Shown here in pieces: positions 34,953 through 45,376 of a stretch of 64,000 nt of DNA. Each line of letters starts with the position of its first letter. The first letter of the stretch is position 1. The position numbers and the translations under genes are program-made. The DNA comes from Candidatus Scalindua japonica (GTDB lineage Bacteria; Planctomycetota; Brocadiia; Brocadiales; Scalinduaceae): assembly GCF_002443295.1 (NCBI RefSeq), contig NZ_BAOS01000017.1, positions 181,390 to 245,389 of the forward strand, read 5' to 3'. The notes below the pieces were generated by a model, which was not told the origin of the DNA, ran no database searches, and saw only the letters and a program-made list of their open reading frames with translations.

Positions 34953-37900
34953 TTATTCTGATTTAAATTTCAACAAACGCCTTGTCAGGTTGCTTATTAC
35001 CGGAGCGGTTTTTTCTCTCCACATCAGGGCAGCGGGAGTAACGACAAGCGTCAGGACAGTTGAAAAGCTGAGACCGGAAACAATCGCTGTTGAGAGCTGG
35101 ACCCACCATTGTGTTGAAGGTGCGCCAATACTGGTTTTACGTGATATAAAATCAATATTTAACTGAAGGACCATAGGCATCAGACCGATGACCGTTGTAA
35201 TCGTCGTCAACAAGACAGGCCGAAGACGCTGCGCTCCCGTGCGAAGAATAATTTCACGAATATCCATAGTGTCGCCATATTGACGACGCAGATGATCAAA
35301 TGTATCGATCAGCACGATATTGTTGTTCACGATAATCCCGGCAAGAGCAATTACCCCAACTCCAGTCATGACAATGCCGAATGGTTGACCGGTAACCATT
35401 AAACCGATCATCACTCCAATAGTAGACATGATTACCGCCGTCAGAATTAAAAAGGCACTGTAAAAACTGTTAAACTGCGTAACCAGGATTATTGCCATCA
35501 AAAACAGAGCAACGATAAAAGCTTTTGTCAGAAAAGATTGTGAATTACGCTGGTCTTCGTCCTGTCCTTTAAATGTGATCTCTACTTCCGGATCAAGCTT
35601 GTCAAGATTTTTGTTCAGCCATCCTTTTATCTGCTCAACCTTTGCGTTAATATTTATATCAGGCGGCAAGTCAGCCTTTACCGTCACAATCCGTCTCTGA
35701 TCAGAACGATATATCACACCTACAGCAGGCTTTGCGGAACGGTTAACAAAACTGCTGATCGGGACTGACCCGCCAGCACTTTCAATGCGCACATTGTCCA
35801 ACTGATCCAGTGTCCGATCCCCTCTGCCATGACGGATTACAATATCAATCTCATCATCACTTTCATTTGGCCTGTATTCAGCTACTTTCAATCCGTTGGT
35901 TACCATGCGGATATAGTTGCCGATTGTAGTTATATCCATCCCGAATTTTGATGCCTGTGCCCTGTCAACCTCCAGCTCCCATTCGATACCGGGAATAGGT
36001 CTTGTGTCTTCTATATCCCGAAAACCACCCAACTCCTCCAGCACATCCTGGATTTGCACTGTCGCCGGTCCCAGCTTTTCCGGAAAACGAGAAGCGATTT
36101 GAATCTCTACTGCCTTACCCGCAGCAGGGCCTTCCTCCTGCTCACGGGTCTCAATAAAAATGCCGGCCAGATTTCCGGCTTTTTCTCTAATTTCATTTAA
36201 TATTTCACTTGCCGGTCTGCGCGTATTCCAATCGGTAAACTCAATCTGGATCTGCCCGATTGAGTCCTCCGGTAAATCTGTCCCCTTCTGTTTTGATGTT
36301 CCAATCCTAGAGTACATGGTTTCAATTCCATCAATTTCAAGAATTATGTCTTCCACATCTTTTACCAATTTATCCTGTTCGTAAATAGAGAGGTTGCCTC
36401 TGGCATGGACCAGAACGGATGCAAAATCCGGCTCAATACTTGGAAAGAATTCAACACCTTTTCCTAATTTCATGTAAGTAAATTGAACACCAATCAACAA
36501 CGCCAGAGCCAGAAGAAGTACTCGTCCGGGACGTTTTATCGCAACTTCTAACACGGAAAGATACCATCCTGTGAAGCCGGTAATTGTCTTCATGTCTCCA
36601 TCTTCCGAAGCGGTAAGCATCTGCATCATTTTAGGATCGCCGGCCGCACCGGGTTTCCCATACAAAGCGCCCAGTGTCGGAACAAAGATCAGCGCCATGA
36701 GCATGGATGATGCCAGGACCGCTATCAGGGTAATCGGCAGATATTTCATAAACTCACCAACTGTATCCGGCCAGAACAGAAGAGGCGCGAATGCTGCCAA
36801 TGTCGTTGCTGTTGAAGATATGATCGGCCAGGCCATACGCCTTGCCGCTTCACCATAAGCCTTCTCTCTTGCGACCCCTTCCGACAGTTTCCGGTCAGCA
36901 TATTCGGTGACAACGATGGCGCCATCGACCAACATACCAATTGAAAGGGTAAGGGTAAAAAGTACAACAATGTTGACCGTCAGGCCCATTATATAGATAA
37001 CAAAAATACCAGTGAGAAATGCGCCGGGAATAGCAATTCCCACAAGTGTTGCAGTACGGACACCAAGCGCAAAGACGACTACTATCATTACAAGAATAAT
37101 GGCGCTGATCACGTTGTTCTGCAAATCAAGCAGCATTGTTTTAATCTGCTCAGACCCGTCCTGTGTGAAAGATACTTCTATGCCTTGAGGCCAGAATACT
37201 CTCTCCGCCGCGACTATCTTGCGCACAGCTTTTACCGTATCGATAATATTCTCACCGGAACGTTTAACCACCTCTATCGCAATAGCCCGCTCTCCACGAA
37301 GACGCGCGATACTGTCAGGGTCTTTAAAAGTCCGGCGAATCTCTGCAATATCACGAACCTTAATAACGGAATCTTCTTTCACACGTAAAGGCATGTTCAT
37401 AACATCGTGGACAGTTTCAAAAAGCCCCGGTACTTTAATTGCAAAACGTCCGGCCCCGGTATCCAGATTACCCGCGGCAACAAGACGATTGGACACCTTA
37501 AATAGATTCAGGATATCGCTGCCATTCAACGCGTAGCTCTCAAGTAACTCCGGATTTACGATGACTTCAACAAGTTCTTCTCTGTCACCGGCAATATTCA
37601 CATCCAGCACAGAGGAGATTGTCTCTATCCTGTCCTGTAAATTCTGTGCCAATTTTAACAGTGTCCGTTCCGGTACCTTGCCAGAGAGGGTGACAACCAG
37701 AACCGGGAACAGACTGAAATTCACCTCAGTAACGCTCGGTTCCTCAACATCATCCGGTAATTCTGGCCGGGCCTGGTCCACGGCTTTCTGTACGTCATCA
37801 AGAGCTGTGTCCTTGTCAAACCCCGCCTGAAATTCCAACAGAACAAAACCCCCACCCTGATACGCAGTAGACTTCATCTCCTTTACACCTTCAATAGTGG

Positions 37901-38108
37901 CCAGCTCCTGCTCCATCGGCCGCAGTAATAACCGTTCGGAATCATCCGGAGATATACCTTCCAGAGACATGGAGATATATATTTGTGGAATATCAATATC
38001 TGGTGAGGACTCTTTAGCGATATCAACATAAGCATACGTTCCGGCAATAAGCAGTAATATCAGTATCGAAAGGACAGTCCGGCTGTGATGAATAGCAGCA
38101 TTAATCAT
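34953..38108 (-). CDS. RND-family efflux transporter (AcrB/MexB-like)
   Basis: Inner-membrane proton-driven pump, 1051 aa. The N-terminal amphipathic segment and first helix (SILILLLIAGTYAYVDIAKE) lead to EGISPDDSERLLLRPMEQEL; the two large periplasmic loops flank membrane blocks that contain LTLSIGMLVDGAIVVTEYAD, where the proton-relay acid sits, and later GVIALAGIIVNNNIVLIDTF. The ATG overlaps the stop of the adaptor gene by 4 bases. No outer-membrane TolC-type gene is in the window. Substrate unknown; multidrug or heavy-metal-like export are both possible, though the length and NNN-type TM4 favour hydrophobic compounds. Confidence 0.95.
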   Translation of the reverse strand: MINAAIHHSRTVLSILILLLIAGTYAYVDIAKESSPDIDIPQIYISMSLEGISPDDSERLLLRPMEQELATIEGVKEMKSTAYQGGGFVLLEFQAGFDKDTALDDVQKAVDQARPELPDDVEEPSVTEVNFSLFPVLVVTLSGKVPERTLLKLAQNLQDRIETISSVLDVNIAGDREELVEVIVNPELLESYALNGSDILNLFKVSNRLVAAGNLDTGAGRFAIKVPGLFETVHDVMNMPLRVKEDSVIKVRDIAEIRRTFKDPDSIARLRGERAIAIEVVKRSGENIIDTVKAVRKIVAAERVFWPQGIEVSFTQDGSEQIKTMLLDLQNNVISAIILVMIVVVFALGVRTATLVGIAIPGAFLTGIFVIYIMGLTVNIVVLFTLTLSIGMLVDGAIVVTEYADRKLSEGVAREKAYGEAARRMAWPIISSTATTLAAFAPLLFWPDTVGEFMKYLPITLIAVLASSMLMALIFVPTLGALYGKPGAAGDPKMMQMLTASEDGDMKTITGFTGWYLSVLEVAIKRPGRVLLLALALLIGVQFTYMKLGKGVEFFPSIEPDFASVLVHARGNLSIYEQDKLVKDVEDIILEIDGIETMYSRIGTSKQKGTDLPEDSIGQIQIEFTDWNTRRPASEILNEIREKAGNLAGIFIETREQEEGPAAGKAVEIQIASRFPEKLGPATVQIQDVLEELGGFRDIEDTRPIPGIEWELEVDRAQASKFGMDITTIGNYIRMVTNGLKVAEYRPNESDDEIDIVIRHGRGDRTLDQLDNVRIESAGGSVPISSFVNRSAKPAVGVIYRSDQRRIVTVKADLPPDININAKVEQIKGWLNKNLDKLDPEVEITFKGQDEDQRNSQSFLTKAFIVALFLMAIILVTQFNSFYSAFLILTAVIMSTIGVMIGLMVTGQPFGIVMTGVGVIALAGIIVNNNIVLIDTFDHLRRQYGDTMDIREIILRTGAQRLRPVLLTTITTVIGLMPMVLQLNIDFISRKTSIGAPSTQWWVQLSTAIVSGLSFSTVLTLVVTPAALMWREKTAPVISNLTRRLLKFKSE

Positions 38109-39184
38109 AACAAGCCATCTCCATCCGCCACTATCGGCTGGACAGTCTGACCGTGGGAGACAAATTCCTGTCCCACCGTTATTAGCCTTACATTATCAGG
38201 AAGCCCGAGGATCCACATATAATCCGAGGTATCTGACAGAACCGTCACAGGAATGAATTGTGCTTTATTTTGATCATCCACAATCTTTACTCCAACCTGA
38301 CCTGCATCATTCAGTGATAGAACTGATGGTGAGATTTTGTGTGCCTTCTTTTCTTTTAACGAAATCCTGACTTTTGCCGTCAAGCCGTCCTTAATTGAAT
38401 AATCAGGATTAGGTGTTGTGATTTCAACGCGGAATGTTCTTGTCTCCGGATCTGCGACAGGAGCAATATAGCTTACTTCTCCCATGACAGTTTCACCATT
38501 TAAAAATTCTGCCAAAGCTTTTTGACCCAGACTGACACTGGAGATATTGCGTTCCGAAACAGAGACTACCAGTTCAATCGGGTCCATATCCACAATCGTA
38601 AATATCGGATCAGCAACCGAAACATAATCACCTACCTCAACCACCTGATCGTAGATCAAACCTTTAAAAGGCGCTTGTATTTTAGTGTTTTCCTGCGCAA
38701 TGACGGCCTTTGTCAATACAGCACGTGCTGTTTCCAGATCAGCAAGAGACTGTGCTAATGTAACTTTTGAATTAAATCCCTTATCTTCTAATGACCTGGC
38801 CGCGTCATATTCAATCTGCCTTTGTGCAAATCGTTGCTTTGCTTCTATAACTTTAGCTTCACGGTCACTCATTTCAATTCTTGCAATGATTTCATGTTCT
38901 TCAACACTGGCTCCTTTTTCTTTCAGGAGCACCTGAATCTGGCCTTTGATTTTGGCCTTAATTGCAACAGTACGCGCCGCATTTGTACGTCCTGTTACAA
39001 CAATATCATTTGCATACGACTGTGACACGATATCTCGAACTCGAACTTCTGCAACCTTTGTGATCGTTGTACCAGCCGCAGATCCTTTGACGTTTCCACC
39101 AGCTCCTGAGAAAAAAATACCGGACAAAATCCAAATCAGCGCAACTATAGATATACTGGCTGCTATATATTTTGAAGACTTCAT
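38105..39184 (-). CDS. RND efflux membrane-fusion (adaptor) protein
   Basis: A 359-aa periplasmic adaptor with an N-terminal anchor (AASISIVALIWILSGIFF). The lipoyl-like half motifs appear as AIKAKIKGQIQVLLKEKGAS and ENTKIQAPFKGLIYDQVVEV, flanking the alpha-hairpin; the beta-barrel (VVSVSERNISSVSLGQKALA) follows. It links the pump to an outer-membrane channel. Overlaps the pump gene by 4 bases, with the adaptor first, so it is a two-gene operon. Confidence 0.94.
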   Translation of the reverse strand: MKSSKYIAASISIVALIWILSGIFFSGAGGNVKGSAAGTTITKVAEVRVRDIVSQSYANDIVVTGRTNAARTVAIKAKIKGQIQVLLKEKGASVEEHEIIARIEMSDREAKVIEAKQRFAQRQIEYDAARSLEDKGFNSKVTLAQSLADLETARAVLTKAVIAQENTKIQAPFKGLIYDQVVEVGDYVSVADPIFTIVDMDPIELVVSVSERNISSVSLGQKALAEFLNGETVMGEVSYIAPVADPETRTFRVEITTPNPDYSIKDGLTAKVRISLKEKKAHKISPSVLSLNDAGQVGVKIVDDQNKAQFIPVTVLSDTSDYMWILGLPDNVRLITVGQEFVSHGQTVQPIVADGDGLL

Positions 39185-39351
39185 ATTCTTATTCCTTAGT
39201 TGTTATTATACGGTAATGAGCGCTTATCAAGCAAAACTTGTCGCACCCCGGGAAAGGGAAGACAAAAGCCAGCAGACTCGATTCCCGCAGAAAGAATACG
39301 GGAATAGCTGCAGACAATAAAATTAAATGCACGCAAAAGCCTGACTGGAAA

Positions 39352-39738
39352 CTATTGATGATAGCCAGGGCTTTCTAAGTTTAATTTTTTCATTGGATAG
39401 TGTTTTAAATTTTTAGTGGCCAGGACTGCATTTTCTGCTAATGCTGTAGCAGCTATCAAACAATTATCTAATTCCAGCTTTTGCGACTTTGTATCTCTCT
39501 TAAATTCTCCTGCAATTCTGGCTATCTCTTCTGATATGGGAATTGAAAAAAGACCGTCAAGGAGTGTTGTCGTTTTTTTCTCTTCAGTTTTTCTCATACC
39601 GGCATATATCTCAGCAATTGTAATAACAGAACAACAAAGAGTAGCATCTTTAGACAGTATAGATAAATAGTTTCTGGCCCCTTCTATACCTCTAAGAAAA
39701 TCAATAAGTATATCAGAATCTATCAGAAACTTTTTCAT
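39352..39738 (-). CDS. vapC: VapC-type PIN-domain toxin
   Basis: A 128-aa PIN ribonuclease: FLIDSDILIDFLRG supplies the first Asp, ITIAEIYAGM the Glu, and LELDNCLIAATALAENAVLA the later acidic pair, ending ATKNLKHYPM. All acidic ligands appear intact. The gene starts 2 bases after the antitoxin gene. RNA target is not predictable. Confidence 0.92.
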   Translation of the reverse strand: MKKFLIDSDILIDFLRGIEGARNYLSILSKDATLCCSVITIAEIYAGMRKTEEKKTTTLLDGLFSIPISEEIARIAGEFKRDTKSQKLELDNCLIAATALAENAVLATKNLKHYPMKKLNLESPGYHQ

Positions 39739-39740
39739 CC

Positions 39741-39998
39741 TCAGGCCTTTCCTGCCCTGCTTGATTTTCTTATCCGCCTTATATACTTGTCAGTTCCCTC
39801 CGCCAGCTCAGGGTGGCACTCGCTCTTCCATGCACCAAAGCTCTCTTTCATGGCTTTTTTTAGTTTTATACTTTTTAACTCTTTCTTTAATGCTTCGGCA
39901 ACCACTTTACTTTGCTCCATTCGGGGAACATTCTTTTTCAAGTCTTCAAGTAATTCTTTCGGTAAGAGGAAGTTTGCCTGTTTCGTCAATACTTTCAT
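39741..39998 (-). CDS. vapB: VapB-like antitoxin with palindrome-derived insertion
   Basis: An 85-aa antitoxin (KVLTKQANFLLPKELLEDLK, RHH-like N-terminus). Between the DNA-binding part and the toxin-binding tail lies ECHPELAEGTD, the translation of a palindromic repeat at 39791-39820 in the same family style as the units at 14 and 25 kb. AAGGAGATATA precedes the ATG. The repeat is in frame and the pair seems functional, so the insertion was tolerated in a linker. Confidence 0.85.
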   Translation of the reverse strand: MKVLTKQANFLLPKELLEDLKKNVPRMEQSKVVAEALKKELKSIKLKKAMKESFGAWKSECHPELAEGTDKYIRRIRKSSRAGKA

Positions 39999-40126
39999 AA
40001 ATATATCTCCTTAAAACCTTAGAACCTATAGTGTTAGAATATATCCTATATTAATTCCTATGTCAATCTGTTCTTTTATTCTTCCCAACTCTTGCTCACA
40101 ATTGAAAAGGTAAGTATAATTTCTTT

Positions 40127-43100
40127 GTGAAAGATTTACTCAAACTTATTCATAAAGACGAGAAGTACAGACAGGTATCTGCTGACCTCGCATCAGGCAA
40201 GGATTGTCACGTTCAGGGATTATGGGGATCTTCAGCCGCTTTTCTTATAGCTGGCCTTACAAGCGACAGAAGCCTTTCCGGAAAAAGAGAAATCCTCTTT
40301 ATAACTTCCAGCATTGAGGAGGCAGAAGAAGCCTTTGAGGATTTAAGCATTTTTCTTCATGAAAGCCCTGTTTTTTTCCCTGTCTCAGAGGATGCTATCT
40401 CTGTTGAGTCATTACCTGACGCTAACACTTATGTTCAGCAAATAAATGTTTTATATCAACTGCTGTCAGAAAATAGTAAATCTACCAACAGAATTATCAT
40501 AACCCCAATCCAGTCGCTCTTACAACATGTACCTTCACCGGAAGTGATAGAGAAAAATATACTCACAATCAAGATTGGTCAGGAATACAAACAGGAATAT
40601 ATTGTAGAGTGGTTGATTAAAGGCGGTTTTGAGCGGACGGGTATTGTTGAATTACCAGGAGAGTTCAGCTTGAGGGGTGGAATAATCGATATTTTTCCAT
40701 TTGCTTCCTTGAAGGAGTTCGAACAGGGCAATGATATTACGGCTGATGGTGTGGCGGGTGAAATGCCTTATCGCATAGAGTTCTTTGGAGACGAAATTGA
40801 CTCTATCCGTAAGTTTAACACAGAGACGCAATTATCAGCAATGAGAGTTAATGAATGTAAAATACTTAGTGTACAAACTGAGCAGATCAATGCGCTTACT
40901 CATCCGGAATCCAACGTCACTCTACGAGAAGGGTCAGGTAAACAAAAAGGCAAGCACAGCTCTCTTATTGATTATATGCCGGAAGGCTCATGGATTATTT
41001 TTAAGGAATATGAAAATATAGATAGCAAGGCAGAGCACATAAACAGTAACTTACAATCTCATGATAAGATTTTTTCTTTCAATCGTATTATAAAATCATG
41101 TAAAGATTTCAGGAAAATATGTCTTTCCAGGTTAACACTTAAACGAGAAAATACATTTTCATTTAATATAAAAGCCTTGGACAATTTTGACCATGATGTC
41201 GATAACTCAATTCAAAAGATCGGAAAAATCAGGGACTCTTACAATCATGCCATAATCTTTTGTGGTAATCAGGCCGAAGAACAGAGGCTAAGTGAACTCC
41301 TGTCATCAGACAGTAATTCCAAACCGGTCTCCCACAAGACAAAATTAAATAGAACTCGAAAAACTGCAGGTAAACGTTCTCCTTCCAATCATATAGAATT
41401 TAAGATCGGGCATCTCAACCACGGTTTTTTATTTGAAGACATCTCAACTGCCTTTCTTACACATCATGAAATATTCCTTCGCTACCGGCTGAGAAGAGAG
41501 CCAGAGAATATAATGCCATCAAAGGCCATCGACTCCTTTCTTGATCTGGCCAAAGGAGACCTGGTAGTACACGCAAGCCACGGCATAGCAAGATTCCTGG
41601 GTATGCAAATGCTTAATAGCGATAATGATACCGGTAGTTGCGGTGAATTCCTGGCTCTTGAGTTTGCTGAAAAAGCTAAGGTCTATGTTCCAGCCACAAA
41701 GATCGAATTGGTGCAGAAATATATATCCGGTTCCGAACGCAAACCAAAGCTGAGTAAATTGGGCAACCGGACATGGGAAAGAAAAAAGCAGATAGCAAAA
41801 GCAGCCGTTCAGGACATGGCAACCGAACTCATATCCATGCAGGCAGTCAGGGAGGCAAAACGTGGTATCGCCTACCCAAAAGACTCCGAATGGCAAAGAA
41901 AGTTTGAGTCGGAATTTATATTTCAAGAGACGAAGGACCAACTCCAGGTTGCCAGGGACATTAAGAACGACATGGAATCATCAAAACCGATGGATAGGCT
42001 TGTTTGTGGAGATGTTGGGTATGGAAAAACAGAGATTGCAATAAGGGCGGCATTTAAAACGGTAATGTATGGAAAGCAGGTAGCGGTGCTGGTGCCAACA
42101 ACCTTATTGGCCCAGCAGCATTACAGGACATTTATTGAAAGGATGGCAGACTATCCAGTTAATATTAATGTGTTAAGCCGATTCAAAACCCGTAAAGAAC
42201 AAAAGCAGATACTGGAGGGTTTAAAAGAGGGGAAGGTAGACATTGTTATTGGCACACACAGGTTGGTCCAGAAAGATGTCACCTTCAAGGATATCGGATT
42301 GGTAGTCATAGATGAAGAGCAGAGGTTTGGTGTCGCGCATAAGGAGAAACTGAAGAAACTGAGAGAATCAGTTGACGTGCTTACGTTAACGGCAACTCCA
42401 ATCCCACGTACGCTGCATCTGTCTCTTCTGGGTATAAGGGATATTTCGTCTTTGAACACACCTCCACAGTCCAGACAGGCAATAAGGACAAGTTTATTAC
42501 GTTTCAATCCTGAGGTAATCAGGAACGCGATACTCCATGAATTGAACCGTGACGGACAAGTGTACTTTGTTCACAATCGTGTAAGAAACATAAACCGTAT
42601 CGCGGATACTATCGGGAAGATAGTCCCGGAAGCAAGTATTACTGTTGCCCACGGACAAATGCCTGAAGGAGAACTGGAGAAGAGAACAGCTGGTTTTATT
42701 AACGGAAGATCAGATATCCTTGTATCAACTACAATAATAGAATCCGGGCTGGACATCCCAAATGTCAATACGATATTTATTAACGAAGCAGACCATTTTG
42801 GTCTGGCAGACCTGCATCAATTGCGCGGCAGGGTAGGACGGTACAAACACAGCGCTTATGCTTATCTCCTATTGCCAAAGCATAGACCGGTCACACCGGA
42901 AGCGGAAAAGAGATTAAAGGCTATTATTGACTTCTCTGAACTTGGCGCGGGCTTTAAGATTGCGATGCGAGATCTTGAGATCAGAGGAACAGGAAATATT
43001 TTAGGCATAGAACAACATGGGCACATTGCCGCAGTAGGTTATGAGATGTTTTGCAGGCTTCTCGAAATTGTGATTCGTAACGCAAAGAATGAGCCGGTAC

Positions 43101-43546
43101 CGGACCAGAATGATGTACACATAAACTTAAACCTGGATTCATACCTGCCAGACAACTATATCCCTGATATGAAGCTTAAAATAGAGATGTACAGGAAGAT
43201 TAATCGCCTTTCAACCCGACGTGAGATAGAAGAGATGGAGAAAGAGCTTGCTGATAGATTCGGCCCAATACCTGAATATGTTAAAAACCTGTTATTGGAG
43301 GGTGAGATAAGAGTTGCGGCACAAGCTTCTCATATCTGTTCACTCATACGAATAAACCGAAAAATTATCTTTCAAGTAGGAAATTTGAAAAAAGCAGAAA
43401 CACTCTTAAAGAAAGCAAAAAAAATGGTAAAAGTAGTGTCCAGTAACGAACTACATCTTACGCTCCCTGGGAAGAGAATGTCACCTTATGATACAGCAGA
43501 TTTCATAAAAAATCTGTTAAGCTCTGAAGCCAAGCTTGATCCTTAG
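40127..43546 (+). CDS. mfd: Transcription-repair coupling factor
   Basis: Mfd removes RNA polymerase stalled at lesions and recruits UvrA. 1139 aa. Visible: UvrB-like N-terminal module (LPGEFSLRGGIIDIFPFAS), RNA polymerase-interacting domain (KGDLVVHASHGIARFLGMQM, ~residue 473), Walker A GDVGYGKTEIAIRAAF (~629), DEEQRFGV (~729), TATPIPRTLHLSLLGIRDIS, ESGLDIPNVNTIFIN, QLRGRVGRYKHSAYAYLLLP, and the TRG motif MRDLEIRGTGNILGIEQHGH. The start is a GTG; AAAAGG upstream is spaced 16 bases away, longer than ideal. Confidence 0.98.
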   Translation: MKDLLKLIHKDEKYRQVSADLASGKDCHVQGLWGSSAAFLIAGLTSDRSLSGKREILFITSSIEEAEEAFEDLSIFLHESPVFFPVSEDAISVESLPDANTYVQQINVLYQLLSENSKSTNRIIITPIQSLLQHVPSPEVIEKNILTIKIGQEYKQEYIVEWLIKGGFERTGIVELPGEFSLRGGIIDIFPFASLKEFEQGNDITADGVAGEMPYRIEFFGDEIDSIRKFNTETQLSAMRVNECKILSVQTEQINALTHPESNVTLREGSGKQKGKHSSLIDYMPEGSWIIFKEYENIDSKAEHINSNLQSHDKIFSFNRIIKSCKDFRKICLSRLTLKRENTFSFNIKALDNFDHDVDNSIQKIGKIRDSYNHAIIFCGNQAEEQRLSELLSSDSNSKPVSHKTKLNRTRKTAGKRSPSNHIEFKIGHLNHGFLFEDISTAFLTHHEIFLRYRLRREPENIMPSKAIDSFLDLAKGDLVVHASHGIARFLGMQMLNSDNDTGSCGEFLALEFAEKAKVYVPATKIELVQKYISGSERKPKLSKLGNRTWERKKQIAKAAVQDMATELISMQAVREAKRGIAYPKDSEWQRKFESEFIFQETKDQLQVARDIKNDMESSKPMDRLVCGDVGYGKTEIAIRAAFKTVMYGKQVAVLVPTTLLAQQHYRTFIERMADYPVNINVLSRFKTRKEQKQILEGLKEGKVDIVIGTHRLVQKDVTFKDIGLVVIDEEQRFGVAHKEKLKKLRESVDVLTLTATPIPRTLHLSLLGIRDISSLNTPPQSRQAIRTSLLRFNPEVIRNAILHELNRDGQVYFVHNRVRNINRIADTIGKIVPEASITVAHGQMPEGELEKRTAGFINGRSDILVSTTIIESGLDIPNVNTIFINEADHFGLADLHQLRGRVGRYKHSAYAYLLLPKHRPVTPEAEKRLKAIIDFSELGAGFKIAMRDLEIRGTGNILGIEQHGHIAAVGYEMFCRLLEIVIRNAKNEPVPDQNDVHINLNLDSYLPDNYIPDMKLKIEMYRKINRLSTRREIEEMEKELADRFGPIPEYVKNLLLEGEIRVAAQASHICSLIRINRKIIFQVGNLKKAETLLKKAKKMVKVVSSNELHLTLPGKRMSPYDTADFIKNLLSSEAKLDP

Positions 43547-44100
43547 CCTGACTTTTGCAATTCGAGGTATTTTGACGATCTAAGCCCTTATAAACCCCCA
43601 AAAAAAACCGAAAAGTCTACACTACAACAGGTTTCAGGGCGTTTTTACTCTTTTTTTAAAATTGGAGCCGTTATTTACAAGTACTTACGTTTTTATAAAA
43701 ATTAAAAATTTCTTAAATTCAGGGGTGAATTGCGAAAGTCTGGTTAGTTTCAGAAATATGCTTAATACTGCAAGCCCATTCCGATAGGATGTTGTCTGAA
43801 TACCAGGATACACAGGGATATTACAGGTGAGATGTCGTTTGGGGTGAGGTAGATTAGAATATCTTTTCCCTCGTATTAGTAATAAACAAAAAAGGCCTTC
43901 TCGCATCTCTCTTAACTGATACAAGAATGCCTTTTGATTGGTACATCTACTAGTATTAACGTTACTTTTGATAACCAGTCGAATTTGCTACGTTAGACAT
44001 GATTGTTTTTTTCATCTTCAGTTATAAGTCCTTGTTTAAGAAACTATTTGCTCTTTTCGAAACACCTGTACATTGCAAACGTTCTTCCCGCTATAACACT
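43547..44100. other. Spacer between mfd and PKD protein
   Basis: About 550 AT-rich bases with no credible gene; open stretches here have no family resemblance or start signal. From this point onward the window becomes accessory in character. Confidence 0.55.
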
Positions 44101-45376
44101 CTATGGGGTCAGGCCATCCAGGGCACTAGTTAAAAGGTTGTACACCTCAATCTATGCTGCGCTGCTGGTGACCCAGTCCCGGCCCTTTCCATTACCGTCT
44201 GGCTCCCCTCTCAGAGCACAGCCATCAGTACGAGCAAGCGCCTTCTCAATTTTATTGATTGCCTTTGCAGTATCGTCCTCTTGGAGGGCAACCATGGCTT
44301 GTGTGAGAAAGTTTCCAAACGCATTCTGATTACCGGTGTTCGTAACCTCACTAAGACTCTCATCCAAAACAGATACGATCTCGTCTGCTGCCACAATCTG
44401 TATCTCCGCAAAATCGTCAGCAGTGGTTGCTGTAATTTCAACGGCATCCGAGGTTCCCGGACCTATGAAGTCGCTAACTACCAACGTGACCTCGTAAACA
44501 CCTTCGAGGTCTGGCGTAATGATGGGAGACTCCGTGGTGGCATTACTGAGCACGGCAGTGCTTCCAACTGGTGCGGAGGTAATTGTCCAGTCAAACGTCA
44601 GAGTGTTCGCCTCAGGATCCGAACTGTTCGATCCATCAAGGTGGACAGCGAATCCTGTAATAGTCAACTGGTCTACCCCTCCGTCTGCTGTTGGAGCAAG
44701 GTTGTCGGTGCTTATTTCAACTTCGTCCGAGATGCTCGAAAGGGCACCCGTATCGGCGACTATCAAGCCTACAACGTAGGTACCCTCAAGATCAGCAACA
44801 AAAATGGGAGCGGCGGTGTCTTCACCGGTGAGAGCGGCGACACTACCCACCGGCTTTGAACTAAAGCTCCAATTATAGGCCAAGTCCATAGACATCGTGT
44901 TGTCATCGAACGAGTTGCTGCCGTCCAGGAGAATTGTATCACCGGCACGAGCCGCCTGGTCGGAACCGCCTACCGCAACTGGTGGCGTGTTAGTGGACGA
45001 AGATGAAAAGGTCATCACAAAAAATGCATCGTTTCCAATTGTTCCACCTTCATCATTGGTCCAATTGTTTGTTTTTAGTAAGCTGAATTGCTCAGAAGTG
45101 CCATTGAAACTGTTAATATGAACAAAGTTACCACCTGTGAAGTCCGTATTGTTAGAAAAACTACTCCCCCAATGGAGTAGCGCTATTCGGAAAGGTCCCC
45201 CAGTTGCAGTATGAGCTGCACATGATTGGTCTCTGTCGATTACACCACCATCAATATCATGGCAGTGGTCAGCTGTTGTAAAAAAGGCAACATATTGTTT
45301 TCCTGGAATTAAGGAGACTCCTCCGGTGAGCATTGTAATAGCGCTCCAACCAAAAAGACAAAAAAATCTTATTCAT
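44101..45376 (-). pseudogene. PKD-domain surface protein with late amber codon and frameshifted start
   Basis: The uninterrupted frame is 44152-45333. It contains a beta-sandwich fragment (VHINSFNGTSEQFSLLKTNN), two PKD/Ig-like domains (NTPPVAVGGSDQAARAGDTI and APTADGGVDQLTITGFAVHL) and the C-terminal motif ALARTDGCALRGEPDGNGKG. The frame then meets TAG where relatives have Gln, and continues in frame as IEVYNLLTSALDGL to a second TAG at 44101. Upstream, an ATG with AAGGAT at 45376 would encode a signal-like start if the T7 run (45360-45366) had one more base. A surface or secreted role is inferred. Confidence 0.75.

Noticed and set aside
43685..43924. 79-codon minus-strand frame after mfd
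   Set aside because: No ribosome-binding site or protein-like pattern; regarded as chance in an AT-rich spacer.
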